A stretch of 64,000 bases of DNA from Nymphaea colorata (lineage: Eukaryota; Streptophyta; Magnoliopsida; Nymphaeales; Nymphaeaceae), in the NCBI RefSeq assembly GCF_008831285.2, contig NC_045147.1:15912854-15976853 (forward strand), written 5' to 3'. The position numbers and the translations under genes were made by a program. Of the stretch, positions 38,401 to 50,400 are shown piece by piece; position 1 is the first letter of the stretch; each line of letters starts with the position of its first letter. A model generated the notes under the pieces. It was not told the DNA's origin and ran no database searches. It was given only the letters and a program-made list of their open reading frames with translations.

Positions 38401-41400
38401 TAGAGATGACTCCCAGCATAAGAAAAAATAGCCAAGTGGAGAATCAGAGACTGAATCTTACAGTACATCCTTAATAACTTGCATTATATCTTTGTTTACA
38501 TCCATCTAAAGCCCAGACCCACAGGCAAACAGCATCCTTTCAAATAATCACAAACCATGAAGCTAAAAAAGGAACTTCCAAGTTCCAACTAAGTCACATG
38601 GATAGGGGGGAAATGTCCTTGTATCCACATCAGTACACTGGTACAGTGATGTGGATATGGGGACACATCCCTGTTAAAATTGCTTCTGCAGTAAACATCA
38701 ATAGAACAGAGACAATAAAGACAAGCAGAGAATTGAAGTGGAACTGGATCCAACACATAATTCTTAAACAATCCACAACATGCCTCCTCTTTTTTCTGTT
38801 ATATGCTAGAACAAAAAAAACCCTTGAAAAATCCCTCTGATGGAGGGTTGTCAAGGGGAGAGAGAGAGGAAGGGCGGAGAAGACAGAGTGCTGAAAGGGA
38901 GGGTTTAGAAAGAGAAAGAAAGTGAGAGAGAGGGAAGGGAGGCTTCAAAGAGAGGGAGAAAAAGACAGTGTCTGTCAAAAAGAGAGAGAGAGAGAGAGAG
39001 ACAAGACTGCAGCGCCCTTTTATTTTTCGTTCTTTGTGACCCTTTAAAATTTCTATAAGCCTATTAAATTTATTTATATTACGAAAACAAACTTAAATAT
39101 CTAAACCTTACCAATTAATACACCATAATAGCATGCATATATATATATACACCTCGTATCCCCATACCCATGTTCTTTAAAAGTACACAGATGCGCCTAA
39201 ACAGCTGCCACACCTGTGTCGATGCAACACAGGTACTGGTGCTGGTGTGGCTCCAACACAACAATGGATGCAGTCAACATGCATCCAATGAAGGGTCTAG
39301 GCCAAAACTTACCATTTTAGAAACGGACCCAACTAAACTACTGCTAATACAAAAATTTATAATGACTAAAATATAAATCCCATGCTCATACCAGCATCGC
39401 CATACCCATACAGCTACCTATGTGACTTAGATTTGAAAGATCCATAATGCTAGTACTAGCAAAGCAAACGGAATCTCCCCAAAAAATTATTAAGTTAAAT
39501 AATTTCCTAGAATGTCAGTTCAACGTTGGTACTAGGAGTAAAGATACAGAAAAGGAAGCAAATAGAAAAGGTCATAGTAGCTGTGAGAAATCAAGCAGGC
39601 AATGAAACAAAAGAGATATTGACTGGTGGTTCCAAGAAGTCTCAGAGAAGTGCACCTAACAAGAGAAGCCAATAACCATATATCAAGGAGAGGAAGAAGG
39701 TAAATGCATGCACAAGAGAGAGAGAGAGATGGAAAGGGAGAGAGAGAGACGGAGGGAAAGAGAGAGAGAGAGAGAAGGAGAGGGACCAATTGGTTTTCAT
39801 AATTCACATACAAATTATATATACTAATTTTATTAAATTTTGAGGGATCGTATTTTATATACACCACCATGTGTGCACACACCTATGTTGTCAAGGCACC
39901 CAGGAAGACAGAGCCTAGCACCTAGGCAGGCTTAGGCGAGCCTAGGCAAAAAAAGGCGTCCAATTGTTTTTAAAATTTTTGAGTTATGCTAATACGTGAA
40001 GTTATTTTGAATAACTATTACTAATATTTGAAATGTGGAAAGTAGTAATATAACAAACATAATCAACTTAAACAATAAAAAATTAATTGTTGACTTCATT
40101 GAATAGGCAAAATCAATAGAAAAAACTTTACATTACTCATTAAATGAAATCTTATACAAGAAACCAAAAAAAAAAAAACTAAATCTGATCGTTAAAAAAA
40201 GGACTGTAAATCCGCAAGAAGGCTTTAATCCATCTGTACTTAATGAAACATAATATACCAAAAAAGACTAACAGTACATAATAGTATACATACAAGTATA
40301 CAACGAATAATAATACATAACTACACAACCATACTGACATATACATACAACAGGTGTCACAATGCTACATATGATATAACAGGCTAACAGTATATACATA
40401 TAATAGGTTGATGCAATACTATGTAACAGGCATAACAGACTGTACGTAACAGTATATAAATACAATAGGTTGATGCAATACTATGTAACAGGTATAACAG
40501 ACTGTACGTAACAGTATACACATGTAAGTATGTAACACATATTACAATACATATAACAGGAATAACAAATTGTATTACCATTACAATTTGACATAATAGT
40601 ATATACATATAAGTTTATAACGTGTATAACAAATTTACAATACATATAACTATATGATATAAGTACAAAACAGAACCATACTAATGTATACATATAACAG
40701 GTATGAGGTATGACAATACTATATAATAGACTAAGTGACTAACCGTAAATACCTAAGTCACACAGGTACGGGCTAGGTCACATAAGTACGGGTACCGGTG
40801 TGGATACCGATGCGGGTATGGATACTGACCATTTTCAAAAAACTTGGGTGTGGGGTACGGCCGTGTATATATATAAACAATAAGAAATATTAAGAAAATA
40901 TATATCAAAATAAAGAACATCAATATAAACAAATAAATAACATAGAAAATATATATCAACGGCTCTTGCAGCAGTGTGTTTAAGAAACCTATGAAAAACT
41001 TTAAACATATGGACAACCAAAGAGCCCCCTAGTCAAATATGAACATCAATCGAATTTTCACATCCAAAGAATAGAATAAAAAGTAAGGTAAAAAAAATTA
41101 AATCAAAGTAAAATTAAGCAGTTTGGATCTACAAGTACCCAAGTGTCAAAGTACCCCTTTTGGCTACGGGTACGACGACACGGGTACGTGGACCTTACTG
41201 AAGTACCCATGTGACTTAGGGTACGGGTATAGGTAGGGCAAAGCGGGTACGGATACGCTGATTTTAGAAAATTTGGGTACGGCAGTAAGCAAAACAATGT
41301 ATATATGCAAAATTCCACAAAAAACAGAAAATTAAACAAAATTCAGTCAGTACTTACTACAATACACGACAGTTCAAATATAAATGAAACCAGCAAAAAA

Positions 41401-44400
41401 AGTAACATAAATATAAAAGAAAAACATGGCAAATATAAGTGAAACCAGAAAAACAGATTAATATAAATGAAACCAGAAAAACACGCTCGGCAGTTGCAGT
41501 TCAAATTAAATGAATCCAGCAAAAAAAGTAACATAAACATAAAAGAAAAACATGGGAAATATAAATGAAACCAGCAAAACAGGTGATTATAAATGAAACC
41601 CAGAAAAACATGGCAGTTCAAACATAATTATATAAATGAAATCAGCAAAAAAAAGTAACATAAATATAAGAAACAAATGAACTTGTAGGTGTAGTCGAAC
41701 ACGTTCGCTTGTGGAGCAAGCCAAAAATCTGGACAAAGATTTATCCAACTCTCTAACAATGACAGAAGAAACACAGAAAATAGGGGAACAAACAACAAAG
41801 GGGGGAAAATGTAAAGAACTCCAAGAAGAGAATGAAAAAAACACTTACCTTGCTGGCCGACATCCATCACCGGTCACTGCCAGCCAGCAAAGCTCTCCAC
41901 TGCATCCATCACTGGAGATATAATGTAATATGAAGGTAAGGAAGCGGGCGGACGAGGGTCGGATGAAGGCGTTGGTGAAAATGGGTTTATTTAACGTGGT
42001 TTGGATCGGTTCCGACCTGAAACCGATCCAAACCGTACCAAAGCATACCGCCGTACCAAATCGGCATACCATCGTATCGGTACGAGTATGTGGGCAAAAC
42101 CCACATACCCATGTGACATAGGCATATACATATAACAATATACATATATAACAACATAATCCATAACAATACATAAAAAATACGTAATCAATACAAAATA
42201 AAGTACATAACAATATATACTCAATTAAAAAACTTTAATTGAAAGGGAAGGTGACTTTTCACTTTCCCATGGACTAGGCGTGTTGGCGCCTAGGCACCAA
42301 CAGGTCCAACACATATCCTGTTGCCTAAGTGGTGAACTTAGGCGACGGGTGTGGACTCACGCTTAGTCCATGCCTGTCACCTAGGTACGGTATGGGTGCT
42401 GGTACGGGAAAACGGGTACGGGTACGGCATTTTCAGAAATCTTGGTATGGCGGTACGGCGATAATATTATTTTTTAATTTAAAAAATTGTAAAGAAAACA
42501 GAGTTCCCTACATACAATCTCGTAAAGAAAACATAAATAACCTGAGATATAACAACAATAATCATCTAGAAAGTCCACTGGATATCTACTTTTAAGAAAG
42601 AAAAACCAATTTACGGTAAAAATCGCCCATCACATTAAGACAGTTGCGTTTTAGTTTTAGAAGACTGACTCGCTCAAGGTAAATCAGATATCTCATATCT
42701 GCAACTTCTATAACGTTTTCTATTTACAAAGTCCCAATGTTCATATTATAAGTGAATAAGACAACTACTTAACAAGATTAAACTGCACACTTTTCAGCCG
42801 TATTATATCCATCCTTGTTAGAGCAAAGAACAAGAGAACCAATAAGAAGTTAGGAGAAGCACTCACGGAGGAGTACGGAGGGCACAAGAAAACTCTCTCG
42901 CACCCAAGTTGCTCAGCAACATCACTAGTTCGACTTGTTTCTAACACAAGAGGGCACAAGAAAAATAGCCGAAACAGTGAAGAACCCCAAAACCAAACAT
43001 TAATAAAACAAAGCAGCAGTTTTTAATAAAACAACTCAGCTTCTCTCTAGTCAGACCAACCCATGCTTCATGGCTTCCAGTACGCCCAAAACAACAGAAA
43101 TCATGATCATCAAACAAATGGAAACAGACAAGAATCTCAACCGATTGACCGAATACTCTTAGGGATTCGTCGCCATCCACCGATCCGTCCATTGCCGTCG
43201 CCGCCCACCGGTCGTCCGTCACCATCCACCGGTCGTTCGTCACTGAATGAAGAAACTCAAAGGCAGAGAGGGAGAAGACGAGCAATTTGGGGTTTTAAGT
43301 TTTCCTCTTTTTTTCTTTTGATATGGTTTGGATCTGGTTCCAACCTGAAACCAGATCCAAACGTACCACCACATACCGGTACGGGTACGTGGGTGGATGC
43401 GGCGGACAGCGGTGACATAGGTCCATGCCTAAGCGCGGATTTGCCAACATAGGCACACACACATCAAATTGTCATGACCACTCACACCTATGAGACACAA
43501 ATATCTGGAGAATAAAGTAGTTTGAAAGTCAGAGCACCACAAGGTCATTTCTCATTGCAAGAAAACCACATCTGATGGATATAACAGACAAATCAAGTCC
43601 ATCGTATGTGACTCCAAATGATACCAGTAAATGTCTATGGATACAGAACAAATATGTGGGACTGGCACCTATATTATTTCTCCAACATGTAAAAATCCAC
43701 ATATCAGAGCATTAGGGACTCAGAAACCCCTTCATGCAAAATCCCTATGCTTGTGGCAAATGTGGAAAATTTGAAATCAATTGAATTACCAAATAATTCA
43801 ATCAAACATGAACAAGTTACAACATTCAGTCGGTTCCCAATGAAATTGCATGAGCCTGTTAACAGCGATAGAACACCTTAAGTTACTAAATTAAGCAATA
43901 TGAACTAGATAGATATACCAGCCACATGCACACTGTTTCAAAGGCTCCATGGACAATGGCGGTCAAACACTGTAACACGGCTGGCTTCAAATTTGGAGTC
44001 TCAAGGTACTCAAACACGCAACTGAAGGCACTTCTAGAATCTGCTGACTCAGAGCTACCATTGAGGATGCCACCATTGCAACTAAAGCGTATCATCTCTA
44101 AGAAAGCCACTGCAAGTAGGTATGTTGCCTTGACACCTGATACATGTTAAAACTCATTAGCAGTCAATTTAGCAAATTGTCAAGCCCTACAAGTAAAGAT
44201 ATTATTGAAATAACAATTGCCCGACAATTCTGTGGAAGGATGTACATTGTACACACCATGGATCAAACAAAAATAATCAACAGGAAAATGAAAATTTTAA
44301 GGTGGCTAGCTATAAAGTGAAGATATAGGAATAAAGCTACTAAAAGGTCATAGTTTCAACCAGACTTGTGGAATATCTAGATGTACAACTACAAAGCCCA

Positions 44401-47371
44401 GTATGGACCTGAAATTGTAGCCATTGCAGCCACTTCAACCCGACCACCAAGAGCTGCACATAAAGCAGCCCTCTGAGCAGCAGCAGCCTTCTCATTGCCA
44501 CTGCCTCGACGGCTACCGGGATTATGAAGTGCATTAAGTTCCAACTCATCTTCAAGCCATTTCACTGAACTAACAACCTGCACAAATAAACAAAACATGT
44601 AAACGAAAATCACAGATAATAAATAAGAAAAGCACAAATTCAAAGAACAAACAGAAATCTGGAACAATTAGAAAGTTAGTTACCTTTCCAACATGCAAAC
44701 AATCAAGATCTCCTACTCAACTGAATTTAAGACATGCATTAGAGCTGCTATTATTAGATTACCACTTATTGTTGATGTCCACTTAGAAATAGTTGGAAAG
44801 ACAAGGAAGGTTATGAGCTAGCTGAAGCAGGCAAAATCACGAGTAGAAAATACAGTCCGCCCCAGGGTCTAGTGAGACGCATGTCTACACTACATATGTC
44901 CTCCAAATTGGCCAACAGGACCAAGCGAATAATAATTTCTTTCTGGCTAGTGCTGCGTCCACCAGGTGTCGTCCACAGCATTCTCCAGGTGAGGAGATAG
45001 TAAGGTTTGCGTCCCTAACTTTCAGTATCTACTTAGTCAGCAACTTTACATAGGCTAGCTTTATATAGTTGATACTGTTAACAACCTTTTGGGTGGAAAT
45101 AGGCAAAAGCAGATAGTTTCATATGTTAAAAGAAAAATAAACTAGTAGGACTACTTTAATTTCTAGAAACAGAACCCTTGTCAATCACTAAAGAAAGATT
45201 TATATTTTCCGCAACATGCAAAAAAGTTCTCCTAACTACTGCCACCAAGGAATACATCATGATGCATTATCCCTAATCCCAATGTTTTATTAACAAATGC
45301 TTCTTGTCAGACTCCAAATCAAGTGTTGATGGATAGGAAAGGTAAACAAATTAAACAGTAAACAACTTTTAACACATACAGTTTGCAAACATGAAGAAAA
45401 AACAAGACATTTCTGAGACTCTGAGCTAAGAAGCACGATGCATGAAGTGAAATATCTCAAAGTTGATCTTACCAGTGGTGGTGTTCCTTGAGCAATACGT
45501 TGAACAGCCATAGACCACTGGCCATTCCACATGTAAGGCCCTGCAACAGCTTGAAGAGCAAGCGCACTCATGCTCGCTAAACTAGTCAATGTGGATGCAG
45601 GCTTTGCTTGAACTTGATTCTTCTGGATGGGAGGAGCCAAACCAAACAATACAATATAAAACCATAAATTGCGAAACAATTTCAGCAAAGAAGGCTCAAC
45701 ATCTTGAGTAGGATCAAAATCAGAACATATTTCTGCAACAGCTGGAAGTATGGGACCCAAAAAATCACCTCCACTCCTGGAATGATTAAATAAAGCCACT
45801 TAATGAATAAACTTAATGTGCTCAGAAAAGAAGCAAACATGAAAAGAGCAGACATCTGTCCAATTTAGACACAATAACATTGCAAAGTTTCAATTAGAAC
45901 GCCAACACAAACACATAAATAGCAGCAAATCCAACTTAATGAAAATTAGACCATACTAGTAGCATGCAATCCTTAGGTGATATGTACTCGACTTACTTTC
46001 CACTTTTTGATTCCGCCGCTAGTCCAACATCAGAGCATAAAACTAACAGGCACTTTCTATAGTCTGACCTTAACTTAGCATTTGTAAGCCCACTAGCTAT
46101 CAGAAGAAAACCTGCAGGGAGTGTCTAAAGCAGAATCAACTTGATTAGCATGAAACTGCTCAAGCAAGGAACAAAGTCCAGCAAGTTATATAAAGTTTAC
46201 AATCTTAAACCACATATAGCCAATACTTGAAAACTGCAGTACAGACCTCTTCTCGTTCCTTAGTAGCTTCAGGCGATAATGGTTCAGGGGAACTGACAGC
46301 CGAAAGTTTATCTAGATAGCTCCTAGTCATCAGCACTACTGTCTCCCGATAGGACTTCTCAAAACCTAAACTTGCCATCCGTGACACTGCATCTAACAAC
46401 TGTAAAAATTGTCACATACAGCCCAACAGATATCTTGGAAAATTAATACAAAACATGTATTAATTAAAAGAGGTGAAGTCTGCAGAAACTACATATACTT
46501 AATCAAGGAATGATTTTCCATACTCGTAAGCGCAATAGACTAGGAGCTGAAGCATCACCCTCTTGCAAACTCTCAATAAATAGAGGAAGCACCATATCTA
46601 CAACTTCCCATTTATTAACAGAAACACTCAAGTTAGCTAGAAAGCGGATGACATTTAGCTGCACACCAGAGAAAACCTGTTTGTCCTTCTCATCCTGTAA
46701 ATTGAAAAATGCAAAAAAAGGGACTTTCAGTCAACATTGACAAAGAAACTCTCCTCAAAAAAATGTGGCAAGAAGAGAAAAAATATATTAAGGTATGCAT
46801 CTGTAAGTAGAAAAAACAGAGAACAACCAATAATCCCCAACAAAAGAGTAATAACATCATTCTATCCCATCAGAGGATAATGCACAAGCAGCACAACCAA
46901 TAGAAATAGTGTTAAATAACAATTACAGCAGTCAGGATTGGATATGAAAATAGAAGTGCCAAAATTAATTACAAATATATCACTAAGGGAACAAAAAATG
47001 CTGAATATAGTTCATATAATACATACACCAATAAATTCAAGCGTCAAAAAATTACACATGATGAAGGAGAAGGTATAAACCAACAGTGAAGAACAGTATA
47101 CAGAATGTTGAGGCCCTGGATGACCAAGATGACCATATAAAATATATACATACACAAAGATATATATATATATATATATATATACATAACTATATATATA
47201 ATGTATATACATACACAAATATATATATACATATATATATACACACACACACACACATATATATACATATGTAACTATATAAATAAATAAATAAATATAT
47301 ATATATATATATATATATAGACGCACACTTTATAGACTAGATCAAACATACATACATACATACATATAGAC

Positions 47372-47403
<32 letters not shown>

Positions 47404-50400
47404 CCTGCTAATGTTAAGATCAGAGGCGAACTTAACAAGCTTAGGCACCTGATCATGCTTGGATTGCTTATGTTATGACAAGGTTAACCTCATGGTAAGA
47501 ATTGGCTCACATTCCATATCACATGGACGCCCCTGGAAAGGCATCATACCTGTGTTGACATGGCTGGGCACAGGTATGGGACACTGCTTGGGCACAGCAA
47601 ACTCATTTTGTGTATTTTTTAGGTATATTTTGAAACCCTTTGATTAAGTAATCTATATTTAATAAACATAAAATAATGAATATATATATGTTTGGTTGGT
47701 TAAAATTTTATTGTTGCTATACACACATGCTCATGCACATATATATAAAGTCATGTCCCCAGATGGGCCACATCCAAGCTTTTCGAAGAAAATGCTTTGC
47801 ACCAGTGTCCACACCCCGAACATGGATCATATTTACCCAGACAAGTTTGTGTGTTGACATTAGGTTGGCCTTGACCGCTGTGCACCCTCACCACCACCAG
47901 TCCAATGATTCTATTTCTCTCAAAGATGCATGCATTAATTCACCACCACCAGCTCCATGATGCTCTCAAAGATGCATGCATTAATCCAGCATGAAATCCA
48001 CATGAGCATTGAACCACTAAACCAACTAGCACAAATGTAAAGGCTCGACTTTTAACATTTCAACCATTCATTTATAGTTTGCTTAAGAAGGGAAACTAGC
48101 AAAATGATGAATGAAGAAACAATTTGTTATTGAATGCTTGCTTAGATGACAGAAGCATTCCTAGCCAGTGATTTCTTTTTGAAATCCTAAACAATCTGCC
48201 AAACAAATGTACGTCCTATAAATCTTGCTTTTTCTTCTTTTTGTTATTGCAGCAAAATCATATGATGTTCAAACAAAAAAACAAAACAATATCTTGCAGG
48301 ATCAAACTCTACAAACATTGATATTTTTTATCAATAGTGGCCTTATTGTGTGTAATTTCATAAGTGAATACCAATACATAAAATTCTTCTTAAGATATCT
48401 CCTCCCAAACTTGTCAATATTCCGGCCAATGTTATCAGTATCGTACGATACGGATCGTATAGGTCGAAGAACCCTATACGATACGTGTTCGATACACGAT
48501 ACGCGTGCATATCGTACCCGTATCCCCCGTCTCGTACGATACGGGGTCTGTATCGTACGATACAGGAGAAAACATAAAATTTCTTATTTTTTAAAAGTTT
48601 AAACACTCCTCCCTCTCTCTCTCTTCTTGTATTTAAAGACTCCAATAGACATAGGAGGGAGAGATTTTGCCTATTTTCATAAAAATTAACCGATGATTCA
48701 TCAATTTGGGAGATATCATTGTTGAATCATGAAAGATGATAACTGTAAGTTTGAACTTATAAAATTGTGATGTAATCTGAGTCCTAAAACTCTAAGTCTT
48801 AAGACTCTAAGTCCTAAAATTTTATAAAATTTTCAAGTTTAAAATTATGATAGATGCTTATTATGTTAATTTGAATATTTGATTTCTTATTTTTGAATGT
48901 GTTGATGATAGTATACACATGAATGTTCCTTATGTATGATGATCTTTTTTATATTTGAATACATTTTTTATTTTTCTTGATTTCTGATTTTTTGTTCATT
49001 TTTTTCAGATTTTTAAAAAAATTTGTCTTTTTTTATTTTTAAATATTTTTTAAAATTAAAAAATTAATTTTATGATACGTTACGCTACGTTTACGATACG
49101 TTACGATACAGCGTATAGGTCGGCCCGACCGATACGCGATACGCTACGCCTTTTATAACATTGGTTCCGGCAATAATGTCTCATCATAGACTAGTTTGCT
49201 ATGTTAGCAAAAAAATGAGATGTCTATGCATTTAATGTTAGTAACTTAGTATATAGGTACCAAATATGATATAATCCTCATTCCTCCTACGAAACAGGGT
49301 ATGATGCCTGCCCTATTTCAGTTTGGTAGAACTTACAAGACCCAACAAGACAGGTATTGCAGGTCTGCCTGGGTAAGTTTCAACTTTCAATACAGCCACG
49401 ACAATAGAGTTTCCCTAGTCAGCACTCAATTCAGCCATTTCTACACCAAAGACACAAAGACAGAAGCTGCACAACATTTGCTCCCTTCAGACCACTTTTG
49501 GATAATCACATGGAGAGTGAGATGCGTTGACGCATATTCCTTTAGTAAAACCTATTCAGATCCATGCCTTATTGGTGTTGATTTAGGAATTAGAACTCAA
49601 GACAATTAGAATTTTTCAGAACTTAGGCCTTCATCATGTAATTTTTCTTTACCCTTTAACGTATTTGTAACATCAACTTTTATCTAATAAAATTTTCATT
49701 TCCCGTGCCATAAAGAAAAGGTGAAGGCATGCCAAGGGAAGATCAATATAAAACGGTAAACAAAGACACATCTAACAGTTGGGTCCTAGAAAAATAGGTA
49801 ACATAGAGGATGGTGCAGTTCGGGCAACAGGATTTGACTACAGCAGAGTTCAGAATGTCAGCAACCTTCCTTTTCATGCTAAAAGTGGAAGACTATAGAA
49901 GAGAAAAACAACTACTACCAAAATAATAATTATGTACAGCCGTCCTATATTTCCTATGTTTTGAACTAAATTGGTGTCGCCCATAACCAAATGATAACAG
50001 TTAGAAATTCCAAATATCAAGCGACACAAAAAGAAATGACATACGAGTACTCAAGAGGACAAGAGGCACCTGTTCCTCGTAATCGTTTCTTTCACGTATA
50101 CTTGCAGCCAATGCCAGGATGAACGACTCCACAGGAGCCTTATCTTTGTTCCAACCAAATTCAATAATCTCGCAGCATGTTTTAGTCACACTATCGAACA
50201 TTGCATCCTGAGTTCCATCCTTAGCATCACCCTGCTTTCAAAAGAAGGTCAATGACGAAAAAAAATATAAGCACTCCTCTGGAACAAATTGCGAGGACCA
50301 TTCCGATGCATCAGCTCACCGCAGAAGGTGCCGGGGTACAAACAGACAGCACGAGGGACTTCAGTCGAAGCAGCAACACTCGCAAAACCTGCCCACCCCG

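Larger units (their letters stand above)
40753..42121. mobile_element. non-autonomous hAT-like element, family B, interrupted by another family B copy
   Basis: Starts CTAAGTCACACAGGTACGGG and ends CATACCCATGTGACATAG. Flanks GTAAATAC (40745-40752) and GCATATAC (42122-42129) match at 6 of 8. Removing the inner copy at 40773-41219 and one duplication restores a continuous family B left end. Includes the 126-bp tandem repeat and a perfect hairpin at 41998-42034. Confidence 0.62.
39883..43452. mobile_element. non-autonomous hAT-like element, family A (CCTAGGCG type), outer member of a nested stack
   Basis: Starts CTATGTTGTCAAGGCACCC and ends GCCAACATAG. Flanked by a perfect 8-bp duplication GCACACAC (39875-39882 and 43453-43460). 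Both subterminal regions are rich in CCTAGGC/GCCTAAG words (39900-39955 and 42262-42370). It contains at least three other insertions, listed separately. No transposase frame was found. Confidence 0.75.
37231..43918 (-). other. PI4K intron 9, nested-transposon intron (6688 bases)
   Basis: Lies between exon 9 (...FETVCMWL) and exon 10 (DERVAAAGG...). It holds a 123-bp tandem duplication, a TIR-flanked element at 38589-39430, GA tracts, and the nested stack at 39883-43452. The flanking exons join in frame, so the intron is expected to be removed. Confidence 0.9.
46695..50069 (-). other. PI4K intron 3 (3375 bases)
   Basis: Contains a TA/TG microsatellite block (47160-47400), degenerate family B-like ends (about 47540-47860), a 52-bp tandem duplication (47888-47984) and family C copy 2 (48427-49163). 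No exon is seen inside. Confidence 0.85.

Noticed and set aside
47540-47860. Further family B element in intron 3
   Set aside because: Some subterminal words resemble family B (for example CATCTGGGGACATG in reverse), but ends and duplications could not be defined, so it is mentioned only within the intron 3 entry.
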